In this document: positions 22,900 to 33,966 of the stretch, piece by piece | Numbering within the stretch: position 1 is the first letter of the stretch | How the letters are laid out: every line of letters begins with the position of its first letter | Origin: Adenophora triphylla var. japonica | Taxonomy: Eukaryota > Streptophyta > Magnoliopsida > Asterales > Campanulaceae | DNA length: 64,000 nucleotides | Assembly (NCBI GenBank): GCA_022495995.1 | Contig: JAFEMH010004865.1 | Span: 62,001 to 126,000 of the forward strand | Direction of reading: 5' to 3' | Made by a program: the position numbers and the translations under genes | Notes under the pieces: generated by a model | Seen by the model: only the letters and a program-made list of their open reading frames with translations | The model's database searches: none | Told to the model about the DNA's origin: nothing

Positions 22900-23426
22900 G
22901 CGCACAAACCTCTTTTGTCAGCAACATGGCATTTTTTGCGCGCAGCTTTTCTCTATTCTGCAACATCTTTAGGAGTAGGGATGTACCCTAATCCACGTCG
23001 GGTGGTTTATTCTTTTACCTCGAAGATCTTATGGGTGCCTTGATGGTGTTTGACCAAATCGAGCCCCGAAATGTAATTCATGCACTTCATCATCTTCCTG
23101 GGAGGAAGGATCCGATCCCAAGTCATGGGGAGGTGTATGTGGCATACTTGTGCCTTCGGGCTTTCGACTGTGAACCCTGTCAACATCTTGCCTTCGTCGT
23201 CATGCTTGATTTCCAGGACCGAGATGCCATTTGTGTTGGTCCCTTTTGTAGTCACACTGTGCCCGTAAATGGTGATGAGATCGCTTCCTTGAATTTCATG
23301 CATTGGTTTAGAGTGGATGCCACTCCATTTATTTGGTGCAGCCAAGGCCGGCCCAAGATAGCGGTAAAGGTGATCGGGATGTCGATAACCTGGAAGTCTG
23401 TTGACATCATCTGCTTTTCGAACCAC
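22900..23426 (-). pseudogene. Gypsy-3 post-protease segment
   Basis: An open stretch includes ISVLEIKHDDEGKMLTGF and VCHIHLPMTWDRILPPRKMM, directly after the protease. The first 30 residues of the listed frame overlap the protease in another frame and are a shadow. No RT is reached before the fragment ends. Confidence 0.5.
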
Positions 23427-23578
23427 AGATTCAGAGTGGCTACCCCCAAGACTGAGCGGGACATTGAGTCATAAGCTTTGATCGTCTGAGTTGAAGGCTT
23501 TAGATCGGTCGACTTGATTCCTAGCAAGTCTATCATTTTGGCAGGGAGGACATTCATGGCCGATCCTCCATCCACCAA
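23252..23578 (-). pseudogene. Gypsy-3 aspartic protease fragment
   Basis: VDGGSAMNVLPAKMIDLLGI at the start is a retropepsin-type active-site region with D-G-G-S instead of the usual D-[ST]-G. It ends with ITAILGRPWLHQ-like residues (TFTAILGRPWLHQINGVAST). It would cleave the polyprotein. The frame shifts on both sides. The same closing motif appears in Gypsy-1 at 10409. Confidence 0.75.
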
Positions 23579-24562
23579 GACCCGAGGAAGGCGACGCTCG
23601 TCGAGTTAAACAGTAATGTAGAGTAGCTCATTATGATAGCCCCAAATTTCGGCAGATCGAGCTCAGTGAAGGTAATGATGTTACTGAAGTGAATATTGCT
23701 GATCATTTGGACCGCCTCATTCGGGGTTACATTGATGGGAACCATGGTGCAGGCTAGGATTTCTTCCAGCTTGAGCTTGTGAGGATAGGAGGAAGTGAGT
23801 AGAGACCAGAGGGTTATGTTGGCTTGAGTGCGCTTGAGCTGTGTCAAGATCGGGTCTTCAGCCTCCGGGTCAAGCACTTTAGCTTCCTTAGCATAGGGGC
23901 CTTTCTCGGTTCGAGGCTCAAGTATGGCCGGCCTTTTGTCTATCCTTGGAGGATTTACTGGGATCTGGCTGGAACGAGTCAGCACGCTTATTTCTGGCTT
24001 TAGTCCTCCTTTGCTTGTTTCTCCCAATTCTGTCATGGGTGGGCTCTAGTTAGCGTACGGCCATACATCGCATCTCAGCTCGTTCACAGTTATTGCTTTT
24101 GTTGGAGGAGATTTGATGGCTACTTTGATGTCCTCCCAAAATAAAGGTTGGGGTGTCAGGACGCTTGGACCGTCGGTTGCTGTGCAGAGTTCATCCGGGC
24201 TTATCATGGAGCAGAAATGGCCACGATCTTGAGTTGAGTTAGGCTGAGGAGATTTGCTGGAATAAATGACATAGTAGTCAAACTTTCTAGATGGTTCTTC
24301 GAGGGTTCCAATCGTGGGATCACCGGCTTCATACCTCTTTCTCAGTTTTTTTAGAAGAGTATTTTCTCCTTCTTGGGGGACGGTCCTCATTTATCTCATC
24401 TTGGAAATCAGCATCTAGACAAGCGGGGCAGTCGTAAACATCCCACCATATGTTCTTGACAGTTTGTGGTGGGCTCGGAACCTCGGGGCATCGATTTGGC
24501 ATGCCCTTCCCTGGCGGGCCTTGTGGCTTCATGTCGTAGCTACGGGGCTCGTATAGAGGCAA
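23554..24562 (-). pseudogene. Gypsy-3 gag-protease linker
   Basis: Two overlapping frames: MPLYEPRSYDMKPQGPPGKG...CPACLDADFQDEINED and MTELGETSKGGLKPEISVLTRSSQIPV, then EAEDPILTQLKRTQANITLW and ILACTMVPINVTPNEAV. The LTRSSQ and ILTQLKR blocks match Gypsy-1 at 9820-9950, fixing this as the stretch ahead of the protease. At least one stop and two frameshifts are present. Confidence 0.65.
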
Positions 24563-24599
24563 AGGATTAGATCCCAGGGTACATTAAGAGACTATGGGT

Positions 24600-24909
24600 G
24601 CTGAGGGAGCGGGCACATCCTCTTTTTTCATGGGAGCCCCAGCTGGCTGGGGGTGGCCAATGTTCTGAAATGACGCATGGCACCTTCGATCCAAGCATAC
24701 TGCTCACCTTGGCATTTTTCAAGAGCTCTGAAAGCTTGACAAACCTCTTCCATCGTTTGGAAATTTCCCAGGGGTGGAATTCCGTTTCCCTCACTGTTAT
24801 CCATCGACCCTGCCATGGGAGAGTAACAGACTGTTTGGACCGCTGAACCAGAAGGGTTGTCGGACCTTGTGACTTTAATACTAAAAAGACGGCACCCGGG
24901 TACTCTCAA
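24600..24909 (-). pseudogene. Gypsy-3 gag N-terminus
   Basis: Residues MRVPGCRLFSIKVTRSDNPS, MAGSMDNSEGNGIPPLGNFQ and EVCQAFRALEKCQGEQYAWI align with the gag start in Gypsy-4 (59381-59700). The frame runs straight into the linker peptides, so the capsid domain is missing from this copy. Confidence 0.7.
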
Positions 24910-25715
24910 ACACTCTCAGTTCGCTAGAGGGGGTGAAAGGTAGGGTTTAGACTCAGGAAGGATTTTTGGATGAAAGGGGAAAGCTCATGCGACATGCAGT
25001 TTCCTCTTTTTTTATTTTTTGTTGTTTTAATTTAATTAAAACATGTTTTCTCATAATCCTAAATGGGTTCGAAAAGATTGATCTTCTTTTTTGCAACTAT
25101 TCGAGATCCTGGTTCAGTGGAAACCATCATTACGGCTATAAGCCCCTCGTTTTGCACCTGTATTTTGACCTCCCAGGGTGGACAGCCCCGGGCGAGGGTC
25201 CTATAGGGCAAGCGGTTTTTACCGGCCAAAAGAAAAATGAAGCTAAGGACCGAGCCTGTCATGTTCATTTTAATGTGTCTACCATGTGAATAGTGAACGG
25301 AGCCAGTACCTTAAGTCAAGATCGGGCCAAGAGTTCGGCATGACCTCTCTTTACCTTGCTTGCGGAAGGGATCTATGTCTTTAGGTTTTGGCTAGGCCAT
25401 ATTGTCATGGATGACGCATTAAAGGCTTGATGACATGGTGTCATGTGGGCATGGACATATATCTGGTACAGATCATTGTCTGGGTGTAGCTTTGGAAATC
25501 AAGATCAGGTCAAGATTTTAGCATGACCTCTCATCGCCTTGCTTGCACAAGAGATCTTGATTTCTGGGCTTTGACTCAAATAATGGCCGACATGGGATAT
25601 GTATCCAGGCTTTATGACACTAACTGGGTCAAAAACCAACCGAGTCTGGACAGAGTGTGACGCAAGAGTGCATGGTTGATACTGGCTAGGATGGGAAGTT
25701 TGGAATGATCCCGTG

Positions 25716-27244
25716 TGTTGGTCCCAAAGGTGGCAACAAGGGTGAAAAATAGCTAGAGGGGGGTGAATAGATGTTACAAATTTTTCGCCTTCTTTTAAAA
25801 CTAAACCTCTTGGCTTACAAAACCGCTTGCAGTTAATAAGAAACTGCAAGTAGAGTTGTAAAATGCACAGCGGAATATTTAAGTTATAAAGCGGTTTTAG
25901 AGGTGCGGTTTTGAAGTGCGGTTCTCAGTGCAGTTATAAAACTGAAAAGTGAGGTTTGACAAAGTTAACTGCAAACTCAATTCACAATAGTGGATAACTG
26001 TATATAAGATCAAACAGAGATAAAGATAGATAATTAGTAAGCACAGTAAATAATAAATGCAGAAATGTAAGAACACAATATTTGGAGTGGTTCAATCGTT
26101 AAACGATCAACGTCCACTACCAAGATGGTTAGTCTTGGATTTTCTAAGAGTGATTTTATATTGAGTATGAGAGATTACAAAGTACAAAGTACAATACTCT
26201 GATTTAAAATCCATTCTATGAAGATCAATCCTAGACTATAATCGGTGTATCTCAAATGAATAATCTATGTGATTAAACAAGTGAGGTGTGTGTGTGTATA
26301 CAAGATCAAGGCTCTTTGAATCTAAGAGATGTAGAGAACAATGATTCTTGATGTGTATAAGGCTTGATTTCTGGGCTGGGAAATATTTCATGAAGGTAGA
26401 AGATGAAGATTCAAAGGACTGGAAATTTTCTGGGCAGAGCTTCAACTTCGTATGAACTCACAGCACTTTCAATTTTCAAGCAATCTTCAAGTGATGAAGA
26501 TTAGGGGTATTTATACCCAAGCACCAAGGAACTAGCCTTTGGACACAGCTATTGCAAGGACTGTACTGGTGCTTTTTGATTGGTCCACAAATTCACCTTT
26601 TGTCCCTTATCCAGAACTTGCAGTCAAAGCTGATCAGACTTCAGCTGCAGTTAAGGAGAGAAGGACACCTATCATCTTTTCAAGATCCTTGCAGATCTTG
26701 TCTGACATTGAATCACGTGACAAGATTTGATGGTTGACTTTTGTCATTGCTGACGTGGATTCCAACTGTCATAAAGTAGTTCACTTCAAGTCTTCAATCA
26801 TTGGAGCGGTCTGGTGTGAAGCGGTTTAGACAAGTGGTTTCACCATTGAGGTTGCTGAGTGCGGTCTTAAGATTGAACTGTACTGCGGTTGGCAAGTGCA
26901 GTTCACTGAGGTGGTTGCACTGGAATTGTCAAAGGGCAGTTTCAGACAATGAATCACACTTAGCAGTTTCAAGAGCGGTTTGCTAGTGCGGTTATAATGA
27001 AGCGGTCTGAACCTTTTGCACTGCAACCTCATATCCAATAAGTCTTGTGCTAGTCTTCAAGCCTAATTTAACCTATTCTATAAAATGGACTTAGCTAAAA
27101 AATTGAAGTCTAAGCTTCATTTAAGCATGTCAATCAATCAATTGCATATTTCACTTTCCAAGCAGAACTAGGGTTTGATCATTTAAGCATGCATTCATAA
27201 TTTCTAGATAACTCAAAACATGCAATAAATTCATGAGTTCAACA
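25716..27244 (-). repeat. LTR-like segment, possible SIRE-type solo LTR
   Basis: The segment starts TGTTGGTCCC and ends TTCAACA, so it has TGTTG...CAACA ends, and is 1529 bp. On the minus strand its end region reads CTATTCACCCCCCTCTAGC, a string I associate with the U5 end of SIRE/Opie-type Copia LTRs. It contains many copies of GCGGTT/AACCGC (25890-26000, 26800-27010) and a GTGTGTGTGT run (26286-26297). The flanking 5-mers (CCGTG, GAGAA) do not match, so an intact solo-LTR insertion is not demonstrated. No ORF of interest. Confidence 0.45.
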
Positions 27245-27320
27245 GAGAAAAAGAATTCGATCATTTTGGCACAAAATCAGACTTTTCATTACAACAAAAA
27301 GCAAGGGTTACAAAAATTAC

Positions 27321-27488
27321 CTTCGTTTTCTTCTCCGGCGCCGAAGTGTGCTCTTTAGGATGCGGGTAAAAATCTCCTCTCACAGTTTGAGGCACGAAGG
27401 GTCGTTGATTCCTTAAGGCATTCTTTCTCCGAGCGGCTAACTGAGCTTGGGTAGGACCCTTCTTCGTGGGTCTTTGTCTAGGAGGCAT
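27321..27488 (-). pseudogene. Orphan exon 1 of an antisense PMD gene (Gypsy-5)
   Basis: ATG at 27488 opens 56 codons (MPPRQRPTKKGPTQAQL ... PEKKTK) ending at a GT donor (AAG|GTAATTTTTG). It aligns residue for residue in length with exon 1 of the Gypsy-2 gene (56 codons, 51991-51824), sharing NQRPF, RGDFYP and HTS. This exon has no internal stop. The downstream exons are absent. A minus-strand TATTTAAAG (about 27645-27653) and a GCCGCGTGACAC palindrome remnant (27654-27666) lie 157-178 bases upstream. Confidence 0.72.
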
Positions 27489-28189
27489 AGTGACAAGTCG
27501 AAAGCAAAATCAAGCCCTAGAATCGATCAATGGCACTCGAAATTGAACAAGGGGATGTTTTCTCCTCGCAAAACCGTCCACCTCCCTTCAAGAACGTGTT
27601 TCAAAAATGAAGACTGTCCGCCTTTATGAGAGACTGCTCACTGGCTTTAAATAGCCGCGTGACACAATGTTCCCCATGACCACATTTTCAAAAAATGCCC
27701 CTGTAATTTGATGATTTGCAATTTTGACCACTTATGGCATACTCTGTAGACTCCCTCGCAGGAACAATGATCAACTGAGTCTCACCACACCTCGAAGACT
27801 GGCCCTCAGGCCAAACTAAAAAAAAAAACACCAAGAACACAAAAGTCCGTATCCATGATAGTCTCCCAAGCAGAGCGCAACAAGTTCAACGGCCCAAAGC
27901 ACCGAAAGAAGCCAACTCCCCAGAAAGCAGAGTCCCTGGCTTACCAAGCAAAAGCAACAAAATCAACGGCCCCAAAGCACCAAAAAGAAGCCAACTCCCC
28001 AAAAAGCAGAGTCCCCGGCTTACCAAGCAAAATTCCAAAGATCAGTAGCCTCGAGGCACAGACAAAAGCAGAGTCCCCGGCTTCCCAAGCAAAGCTCAGG
28101 ATATAAAAAGCAAACAATCAACAAAGACCGTCCAGCAACAAAACCGACAAAAGAACGACACAGAGCAAAAGAAGTAGCGTGAGACCCCT

Positions 28190-28680
28190 GGCAGCTACAC
28201 CTATCCCCAGCAAAGCAGAAGCAGAAGTGGTATGAGTCCCTCCGGCATCCACGAAGAGAAGCAGCAGTAGTGTGAGACCCTCCGGCAACTACCTTGCACC
28301 AACTAAGTGGTATGAGACCCTCCGGCATCCACGAAAGACCCGTTGCAGCATGAGACCCTCCGGCAGCTACAACCCGTCAGCAGCAGTAGTGTGAGACCCT
28401 TCGATAACTACCCTGCACCAACAAAGTGGTATGAGACCCTTCGGCATCCACGAAGAGAAGCAGCAGTAGTATGAGTCCCTCCGGCATCTACCCTGCACCA
28501 ACAAAGTGGTATGAGTCCCTCCGGCATCCACAAAGACCAGTTATAGCATGAGACCCTCCGGCAGCTACAACCCGTCAACAGCGATAGCATGAGACCCTCC
28601 GGCAGCTACTCGCAAATACCAGTTGCAGCATGAGACCCTCCGGCAGCTACAACCTGGCACAAAAGGCAGCTACTAGCCAA
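28190..28680 (+). repeat. Gypsy-5 3' tandem repeat (TGAGACCCTCCGGCAGCTAC unit)
   Basis: Roughly a dozen imperfect copies built around a TGAGACCCTCCGGCATCCAC or GGCAGCTAC core, separated by 20-35 bases rich in GCAGCAGTAG and CACCAACAAAGTGG. It is preceded by an older, longer-period repeat with CCGGCTTACCAAGCAAA (27930-28110). Position matches the 3' arrays of the other Gypsy elements. Confidence 0.75.
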
Positions 28681-28777
28681 CCGCAGTATTACCGATCCCT
28701 CAAGAAGTCACAGGTAAGCACAGCAAAGGTATGAAGATACATCTCTACCCCTTTCTTGCTTATCAATTGGTAATTCC

Positions 28778-28964
28778 GAACAACGATTCGGCTTGATTCC
28801 CTTCTTAAGGGATACGTAGGAATCCTTTCTCAGAAAGGTCCAGCCATTAGACTCCCCGATTCACCCTCTAGCCCGTTACCTTATCCCTTGATGCTCATTG
28901 GGATTGGGTCTTATTTTATCGATAACCCCACTTTTTTTCCAAAAGTGACGTTGCCGAGGGGCTC
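28778..28964 (+). other. Gypsy-5 hairpin module and polypurine tract
   Basis: GAACAACGATTCGGCTTGA, then the inner stem CCCTT...AAGGG and ATACGTAGGAATCC, then a CCTTTC/GAAAGG hairpin and TCCAGCC. The tract GTTGCCGAGGGGCTC abuts the LTR at 28965. Confidence 0.7.
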
Positions 28965-30371
28965 TGTAAGTACGCCAATCCAATTCGCAACCTTTTAGAT
29001 GCATTTTAACATAATAAAATTGCATTAAGGGGCATTTTGGTAAATTCCCGGCCTATCCCGAGACTTCCGGAAACATTCCATAAGTTTCCCGCGAAGGAAG
29101 TACCTTTTGGTACCTTACTCATACCAAGGGACATGTTGGGAATAAACCTTTTTAGACTTTTTAGGTATTTAGGCCTGAATGTTCCAGAAACTAGTTTTGG
29201 CGCCAAAAACGGTTGAGGCCACCTTGTGTCACGGGATAAGTCGAGGCATGGAAAGTGGTTGCGTATAGTCGTGCGACACAAGGTGACCACTAACTGCAGC
29301 CTATAAATAAGACCCTTCCCCTCTCAGAAATGGATCCCAACTTCAGCCTACTGTTACTCTGCAGAAATTGCATCGTAACAAAGCCCCCAAACACAATTCT
29401 CTCTCTCTCTTACCTTAAAACTACCCAATTCTCTCCAATCCAAACCCATTCCTCAAACCAAGTCACTTGGATCCTTTGCACCAATTCTCTCAGGACCCCA
29501 AGACCAGAAGTAGTGAATTGAAGGGTTCTGTATCTAACTTGATACAGAATTCGTGGAAGCAACAAGGGTAACGAATCTCAAACTCCCTCTTCTCTCTTCC
29601 TTCTACTCAATTCTTCATAATTCTATTGTCTACTTCTGTTAGGATTCAGTAATCAGACTCTATCTGTCTAGATTACTGAATCCCAATCGCAATCTCTTTG
29701 TTTAACTTGTTTAATCTGTGTAATTGAACTACTATTGTTGAATATTTGCTTGAATTTGGTGTTTAAACCCCAAGGGGGTGTGGATCTACCCATATCCACA
29801 CTCCCGGGGTCAATTTGTCATTATTTCTGTATTTTGTATCTAATCTAGTCAATTAATTAGATCTGTGTTAGCTGTTTTTGATTCTGGTGTTCATTGTGTA
29901 AGTATCTGCAGATGGCCTATGTATGTCACGCGACACATTGTTCCAAGGTGATCCTGTGTCACGCGACATATGTGGTCACCTGTATCATGTGTCATGCGAC
30001 ATATCGTGACCTGTCTGCAGAAAACTTTTCCCCTTGTAATATGTTTTAGATTGTTGTAGTAGGGATGTGGCCTCCCTAAACAATGGGCTCACAAGCTGTA
30101 AATCTCAATTCATATTAAATAAAATGCATGTTTACCATACTTGTTCATTGTCAACATTTGCACACACTTTTGGATTTGCTTGGATGTTTAATTGAAAGAC
30201 TCGTCTACGGACGAGGCATGTTGGGTGAACTCTCGGTTCTTCCCAACACGTAATCTGACCCCTGAACCCGTGTTTTCTCTCTCTAAATAAAGGTTTTCAA
30301 TGTTTCCTCTAAAAACGGCGTGGCGACTCCTTCATTTCTACAAAACCAATTTTCGGGCGAGCGCACATTCA
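28965..30371 (+). repeat. Gypsy-5 3' LTR
   Basis: A 1407-bp LTR from TGTAAGTACG to CACATTCA. It contains GTCGTGCGAC (29265-29274) just upstream of CTATAAATA (29301-29309), three CG palindromes downstream (29927-30000), a U5 hairpin region (30195-30250) and a TGGCGACTCC copy (30321-30330) 41 bases before the end. Its architecture parallels the Gypsy-2 LTR although the sequence has diverged. No 5' partner is in the window. Confidence 0.8.
29927..30000. promoter_or_regulatory. Palindrome triplet downstream of the Gypsy-5 LTR start site
   Basis: TATGTCACGCGACACA (about 29926), TGTGTCACGCGACATA (about 29962) and TGTGTCATGCGACATA (about 29989) are spaced by about 30-36 bases, with GGTGACC-type text between them. 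The same doublet occurs at the matching position of the Gypsy-2 LTRs (41454-41498 and 54517-54560). Confidence 0.5.
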
Positions 30372-30712
30372 GGACCTTTGTGTCATTACCAGTTTTTTGG
30401 ATTTCCTGGATTTCAGGTAATATTGTGGACTTTGTCGAGATTTTGTAATTATTTTGGCATGTTGACATAAGTGTCCGTACAGACACTTCTTGCTTTGTAA
30501 AGTGGTCCGTACGGACCATTATGCAATCTGGCCATATTTTGTTATTCCTGCAAAGTCCTTGAGTTTCCTTTTATCCCTGAAAGGTACTCCCTTGGTTTGG
30601 TTGGCCATTTTGGACATTTTGGACGTTACGGGTCTTCGGGATCATGAATGCATGAGTCCTCAGTGTTTCCCGTATGCTCGGATGGAGAGCGGTCCAGATT
30701 GGGGTACTTACA
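30372..30712 (-). repeat. Partial Gypsy-6 LTR, inverted copy
   Basis: Minus-strand text starting TGTAAGTACCCC at 30712 matches the plus-strand LTR start at 33967 over about 270 bases, including ATGATCCCGAAGACCCGTAAC. It carries TGGTCCGTACGGACCA and GTGTCCGTACAGACAC palindromes (about 30475-30520). It abuts the Gypsy-5 LTR end. Confidence 0.65.
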
Positions 30713-30931
30713 ACACCCCAACTCCATTGACCAGTCAACATACAACGACACAACCATACCTGTAAGATCTCCTCTGTCATATTATGACGAACCTATACTT
30801 AGGGCAGATAATCCCTACAACTTCAAAATTCAGAGTATAGGTGGAGCTCTCTACGGTCAATGTGAAACCGCTCCAGAACCATTACAACAGACCTTTCAAA
30901 CTCAGGCCCAATCGATCTCTACTCAACAACT

Positions 30932-31560
30932 GTGTTTGAACCCCGACCGATCCAATTCAAGAAGACCCTAACCGACATAAGCTCCCAATCGAGATCCTCC
31001 TTGCCAAATTTTGATCCTAACTTTGAACCATCATCCTCAACCTCTCAGCCTACTATTGACCCAATGCCCAATATGTCAAAGTCTGAAATGGCAGAGGTGA
31101 TGAATGAACTCTTCACTTATTTTGAAAAACTAAACGATGTTCATAATGTTATGGCTGTTGATTTTAAAAGAATCACAACTGAGAATGACTCTTTGAAAGC
31201 TGAAATAAAAGTTTTGAAAGAAAGTAAGCAAGAGTTAGATAATTTAAGGAAAGAAAATCAAGATCTAAAAGATAGATTAGATATCTGTCTTGTTCAAGTT
31301 GCTGATTTAGTATCAAGAAACAATACTCTCAAAAAGAAAATTGATACTTTCTCTAAATCAAGTGCTGCTGTTGAGCTATCCTTCAAGACCAAATATCTTA
31401 CAGTAATGACCAATCTGGTATAAGATTTGACTCCATCAAAAATAGCAGCAATGACAATATTAAGTCTATCTCTGAAAACTTGATGGACAAGTTGATAATA
31501 TTCAAATTGATCAGTCAAAGAAAAGTACAACTCGTACTTTTGGTGTTGTTCCACTCACTT
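30932..31560 (+). pseudogene. SIRE gag C-terminal coiled coil
   Basis: An open frame of 163 codons (30932-31423) with a predicted long helix: ELFTYFEKLNDVHNVM, then heptad-like ITTENDSLKAEIKVLKES and NLRKENQDLKDRLDI. A stop at 31421 interrupts it and homology continues in other frames to about 31760. Coiled-coil extensions of gag are usual in SIRE elements. Confidence 0.7.
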
Positions 31561-31821
31561 ACCCCAAAGTGAAGGAACAGACCAAGAAGGGTGACAAGAA
31601 CAAAGCTAAATGGGCTAAGGTAGCTCATCCTAAGATGGGACCCTATGTCCCACTTGGTGATGGTGACAGCAAAGTTGGAATTAAAATTGCTGGTCAGGCT
31701 GCAAAATTGGAAATCCCAATCGGTGAGCAAGCTGCTTCAACCGATCAACAGCAACCGATATGACTGGTAAAGCTGTCCTAACCGGTAAATCTCACTCAAC
31801 CGGTAAAGGACCTTCCAATTT

Positions 31822-32040
31822 GTGCAACCTACCTACAAATCTAATGCCAACACCTTTGTGCCCAAAGTATTTGTTCCAGTTCAATCTTCTAAATCTTATG
31901 ATGAAGTGATGAAATTGAATGTCAACTTACCAAGTCCCTCACAACCTCCTATTTCAAATAAATGTGTTAATTGTGGATTTATCGGTCACAAAGATTATGA
32001 ATGCCTCTTGATGCACCTATCTGGACCTACTGAGCCTTAA
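31822..32040 (+). pseudogene. SIRE zinc-knuckle segment
   Basis: A 72-codon stretch containing CVNCGFIGHKDYEC, a C-x2-C-x4-H-x4-C nucleic-acid-binding knuckle, followed by a stop and then the protease frame. Confidence 0.72.
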
Positions 32041-32060
32041 AGCTCAAATGGTGGTCAGGT

Positions 32061-32678
32061 ATGGCTGCCAAAGAGGAATTAAATCTTTGGACCCGAAAGA
32101 ATAAGGGGGACCATAAGCTTATTGTCTTATTTCATGAATGTTTTATGGCTTCAACCGATGCAAGTAAGGATGTTTGGATTTTGGACAGTGGATGCTCACG
32201 GCATATGACTGTCCATACTGATCTCCTTATCGATCTTGAAGAAGCATCAGGTCCTCCAGTTGTCTTTGGTGACAATGCAAAGGGTAAAATAGTCGATCGT
32301 GGATCCATCAAAAGAGGTACAGTTACTGTACAGAAGGTATCTTTGGTGGATGGTCTGAAATATAACCTTCTCTCCATATCACAATTCTATGATAGTGGTA
32401 TGCATTGTATTTTCAATTTTTCCAACTGTTATGTGAAAGACATTGCTACAGGAGAAACCCTTCTCACTGGACAAAGAAAAGGTAACATATATGCTATAGA
32501 TTTAAATATTGTTTCTAGTGTTACTAATGTTTGTTTTGTAGCAAAGAACATCAGTGAAAATTCATGGCTATGGAACAAGAGACTCAGTCACTTGAACTTC
32601 AAGTACCTATCCAAGTTGGCCAATGCAAATTTGGTCACCGATTTACCTCAAGTGTCTGCTGATCAAGGAAGGAAATGA
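32061..32678 (+). pseudogene. SIRE protease and pre-integrase
   Basis: VWILDSGCSRHMTVH is the aspartic protease active site (D-S-G). GKIVDRGSIKRGTV and YNLLSISQFYDSG follow, and the pre-integrase block LWNKRLSHLNFKYLSKLANA lies near residue 170. The frame is open over 205 codons and stops at 32676 within the region that leads to integrase. Confidence 0.8.
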
Positions 32679-32689
32679 ATAGCCTGCCA

Positions 32690-33523
32690 GCTAGGAAAGC
32701 AACATAAAGCATCATTCCATAGCAAGCCATGCATGTCCACATCTAAGTGCCTTCAGCTGCTACATATGGATCTGTTTGGCCCCACAACAACTGCCAGTTT
32801 AGGGGAAGCAGATATGCCTTAGTTATTGTAGGCGACTATTCAAGATATACATGGGTGGAAACCTTCGCCTCCAAAGATGAAACTTAGGGAGTTGCCATCA
32901 AGCTGTTTCGTCTACTTCAAACTCAAAAGGAGAGTGACATCATCAGTATGAGATCCGACAATGGAATGGAGTTCAAGAACAATGGCATTGCTCAGTACTG
33001 TGATGATCACGGAATAGACCACAACTTCTCAGCCGCTGGAATACCACAAAAAAATGGTGTTGTTGAGAGAAAGAACAGAACTTTGATAGAAGCTGTGAAA
33101 ATGATGATATCTGAAGCAAGGCTACCAAAGTACTTTTGGGATGAAGCTATCAATACAGCATGCTTCACCCAGAATCGGTCACTGGTCAACAAGTTTCATA
33201 ATAAGACTCCTTACGAGCTTTGGCATGGCAGAATTTCCAACATCGGTTTCTTCAAGATATTCGGCTGCAAGTGTTATGTTCTTTACAACGGTAAAGAGCA
33301 TCGAGGTAAATTTGATGAGAAAGCCGATGAAGATATCTTTGTTGGTTATGCCAAGCACGGTAAGGCATTTAGAGTGTTTAATAAACGTCTGTCGAAAATT
33401 GTTGAATCTGTTCATGTTACATTTGATGAATTTTATTTGCTAGAGTCTGACAAGGCTCGAAATAGTACTGATAATTCTGGTGTTTTTGAGACAGGTGAAT
33501 ACAGCAACTCTAACTCCAATTAA
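32690..33523 (+). pseudogene. SIRE integrase fragment
   Basis: After a frame break and an in-frame TAG near 32885, the open frame from 32948 shows MRSDNGMEFKN, AAGIPQKNGVVERKNRTL and NKTPYELWHGR, the second Asp and the Glu of the DDE core plus the C-terminal FGCKCYVL block. Downstream (33530-33966) only Pro/Ser-rich linker remains, up to the HPIENVIGD-like block that precedes RT. Confidence 0.8.
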
Positions 33524-33966
33524 ACCACCAGTAATAATGCAAATCAACCTCCAGCTCAGTATTCAGTTCCAGGTGGAGTAACCAGTAGAGCCCTAGTTAT
33601 TGACTCATTCTTCCCTCAATCGATCAGATAAACCAATATTCAAAATTCCTCAACCGATTCTCTACCAGCTAGCCCCTCTATAAATGTTCCTTTTACACCA
33701 CCTAAACCTGAACCAGTTTCAAACATTCATATACCATTTCCTTCACCACAAACTGATCATCAGCCAGCCTCACCTCTCTCTAACCGATCTCCCTAACCGG
33801 CACACCTCCCTCAACCGGTTCTGCTCCTCCCTTAGAAACCCCTAAGACAAGAATCGGTCAGGCAAGATATTCCAAGGGAAGTAAGACCAGTTAGAGATCA
33901 CCCAATAGAAAATGTGATTGGTGATGTCTTTGTTCCAAGAATGACTAGAGGCCAGTTGAGGAGTAT

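Larger units (their letters stand above)
22756..25715 (-). mobile_element. Gypsy-3 fragment (leader, gag, protease)
   Basis: A minus-strand Gypsy fragment homologous to Gypsy-4 (58620-61000) and to the Gypsy-2 leader. From right to left: leader (25715-24910), gag N-terminus (24909-24628), a gag-to-protease linker and a protease, cut at 22755 by the Copia-1 LTR. The leader holds the same CCCGGGGCTGTCCACC-type block seen at 44245 and 59170. Neither LTR survives in the window. It is probably the host sequence into which Copia-1 inserted. Confidence 0.78.
27245..30371 (+). mobile_element. Gypsy-5, 3' part only
   Basis: The right-hand end of a plus-strand Tat-like Gypsy: antisense PMD exon 1 with its promoter, a tandem array, a hairpin module, a polypurine tract and a complete 3' LTR. 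Everything from the 5' LTR through the remaining PMD exons is missing, cut off at the LTR-like segment on the left. Confidence 0.75.
30713..33966 (+). mobile_element. SIRE-type Copia fragment (gag to integrase)
   Basis: A plus-strand Copia fragment with a coiled-coil gag part, zinc knuckle, protease, pre-integrase and integrase, ending just before the reverse transcriptase. The long Gln/Glu/Lys coiled coil and protease phrasing (DSGCSRHMTVH, LLSISQ) fit the SIRE/Maximus clade. It is bracketed by inverted partial LTRs of a Gypsy family (30372-30712 and 33967-34845). No LTR of its own can be assigned with certainty. Confidence 0.8.

Noticed and set aside
23031..23474. Plus-strand 147-codon frame in 23031-23474
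   Set aside because: It is the antisense shadow of the Gypsy-3 protease and following segment.
26539..27038. Several 60-70 codon open frames on both strands in 26500-27040
   Set aside because: They lie inside the LTR-like segment, lack domains, and overlap on both strands in several frames.
28190..28680. Regularly spaced repeats resembling a CRISPR array
   Set aside because: Units vary in length and sequence and lie within a plant retrotransposon 3' region. No cas genes, and CRISPR is prokaryotic.
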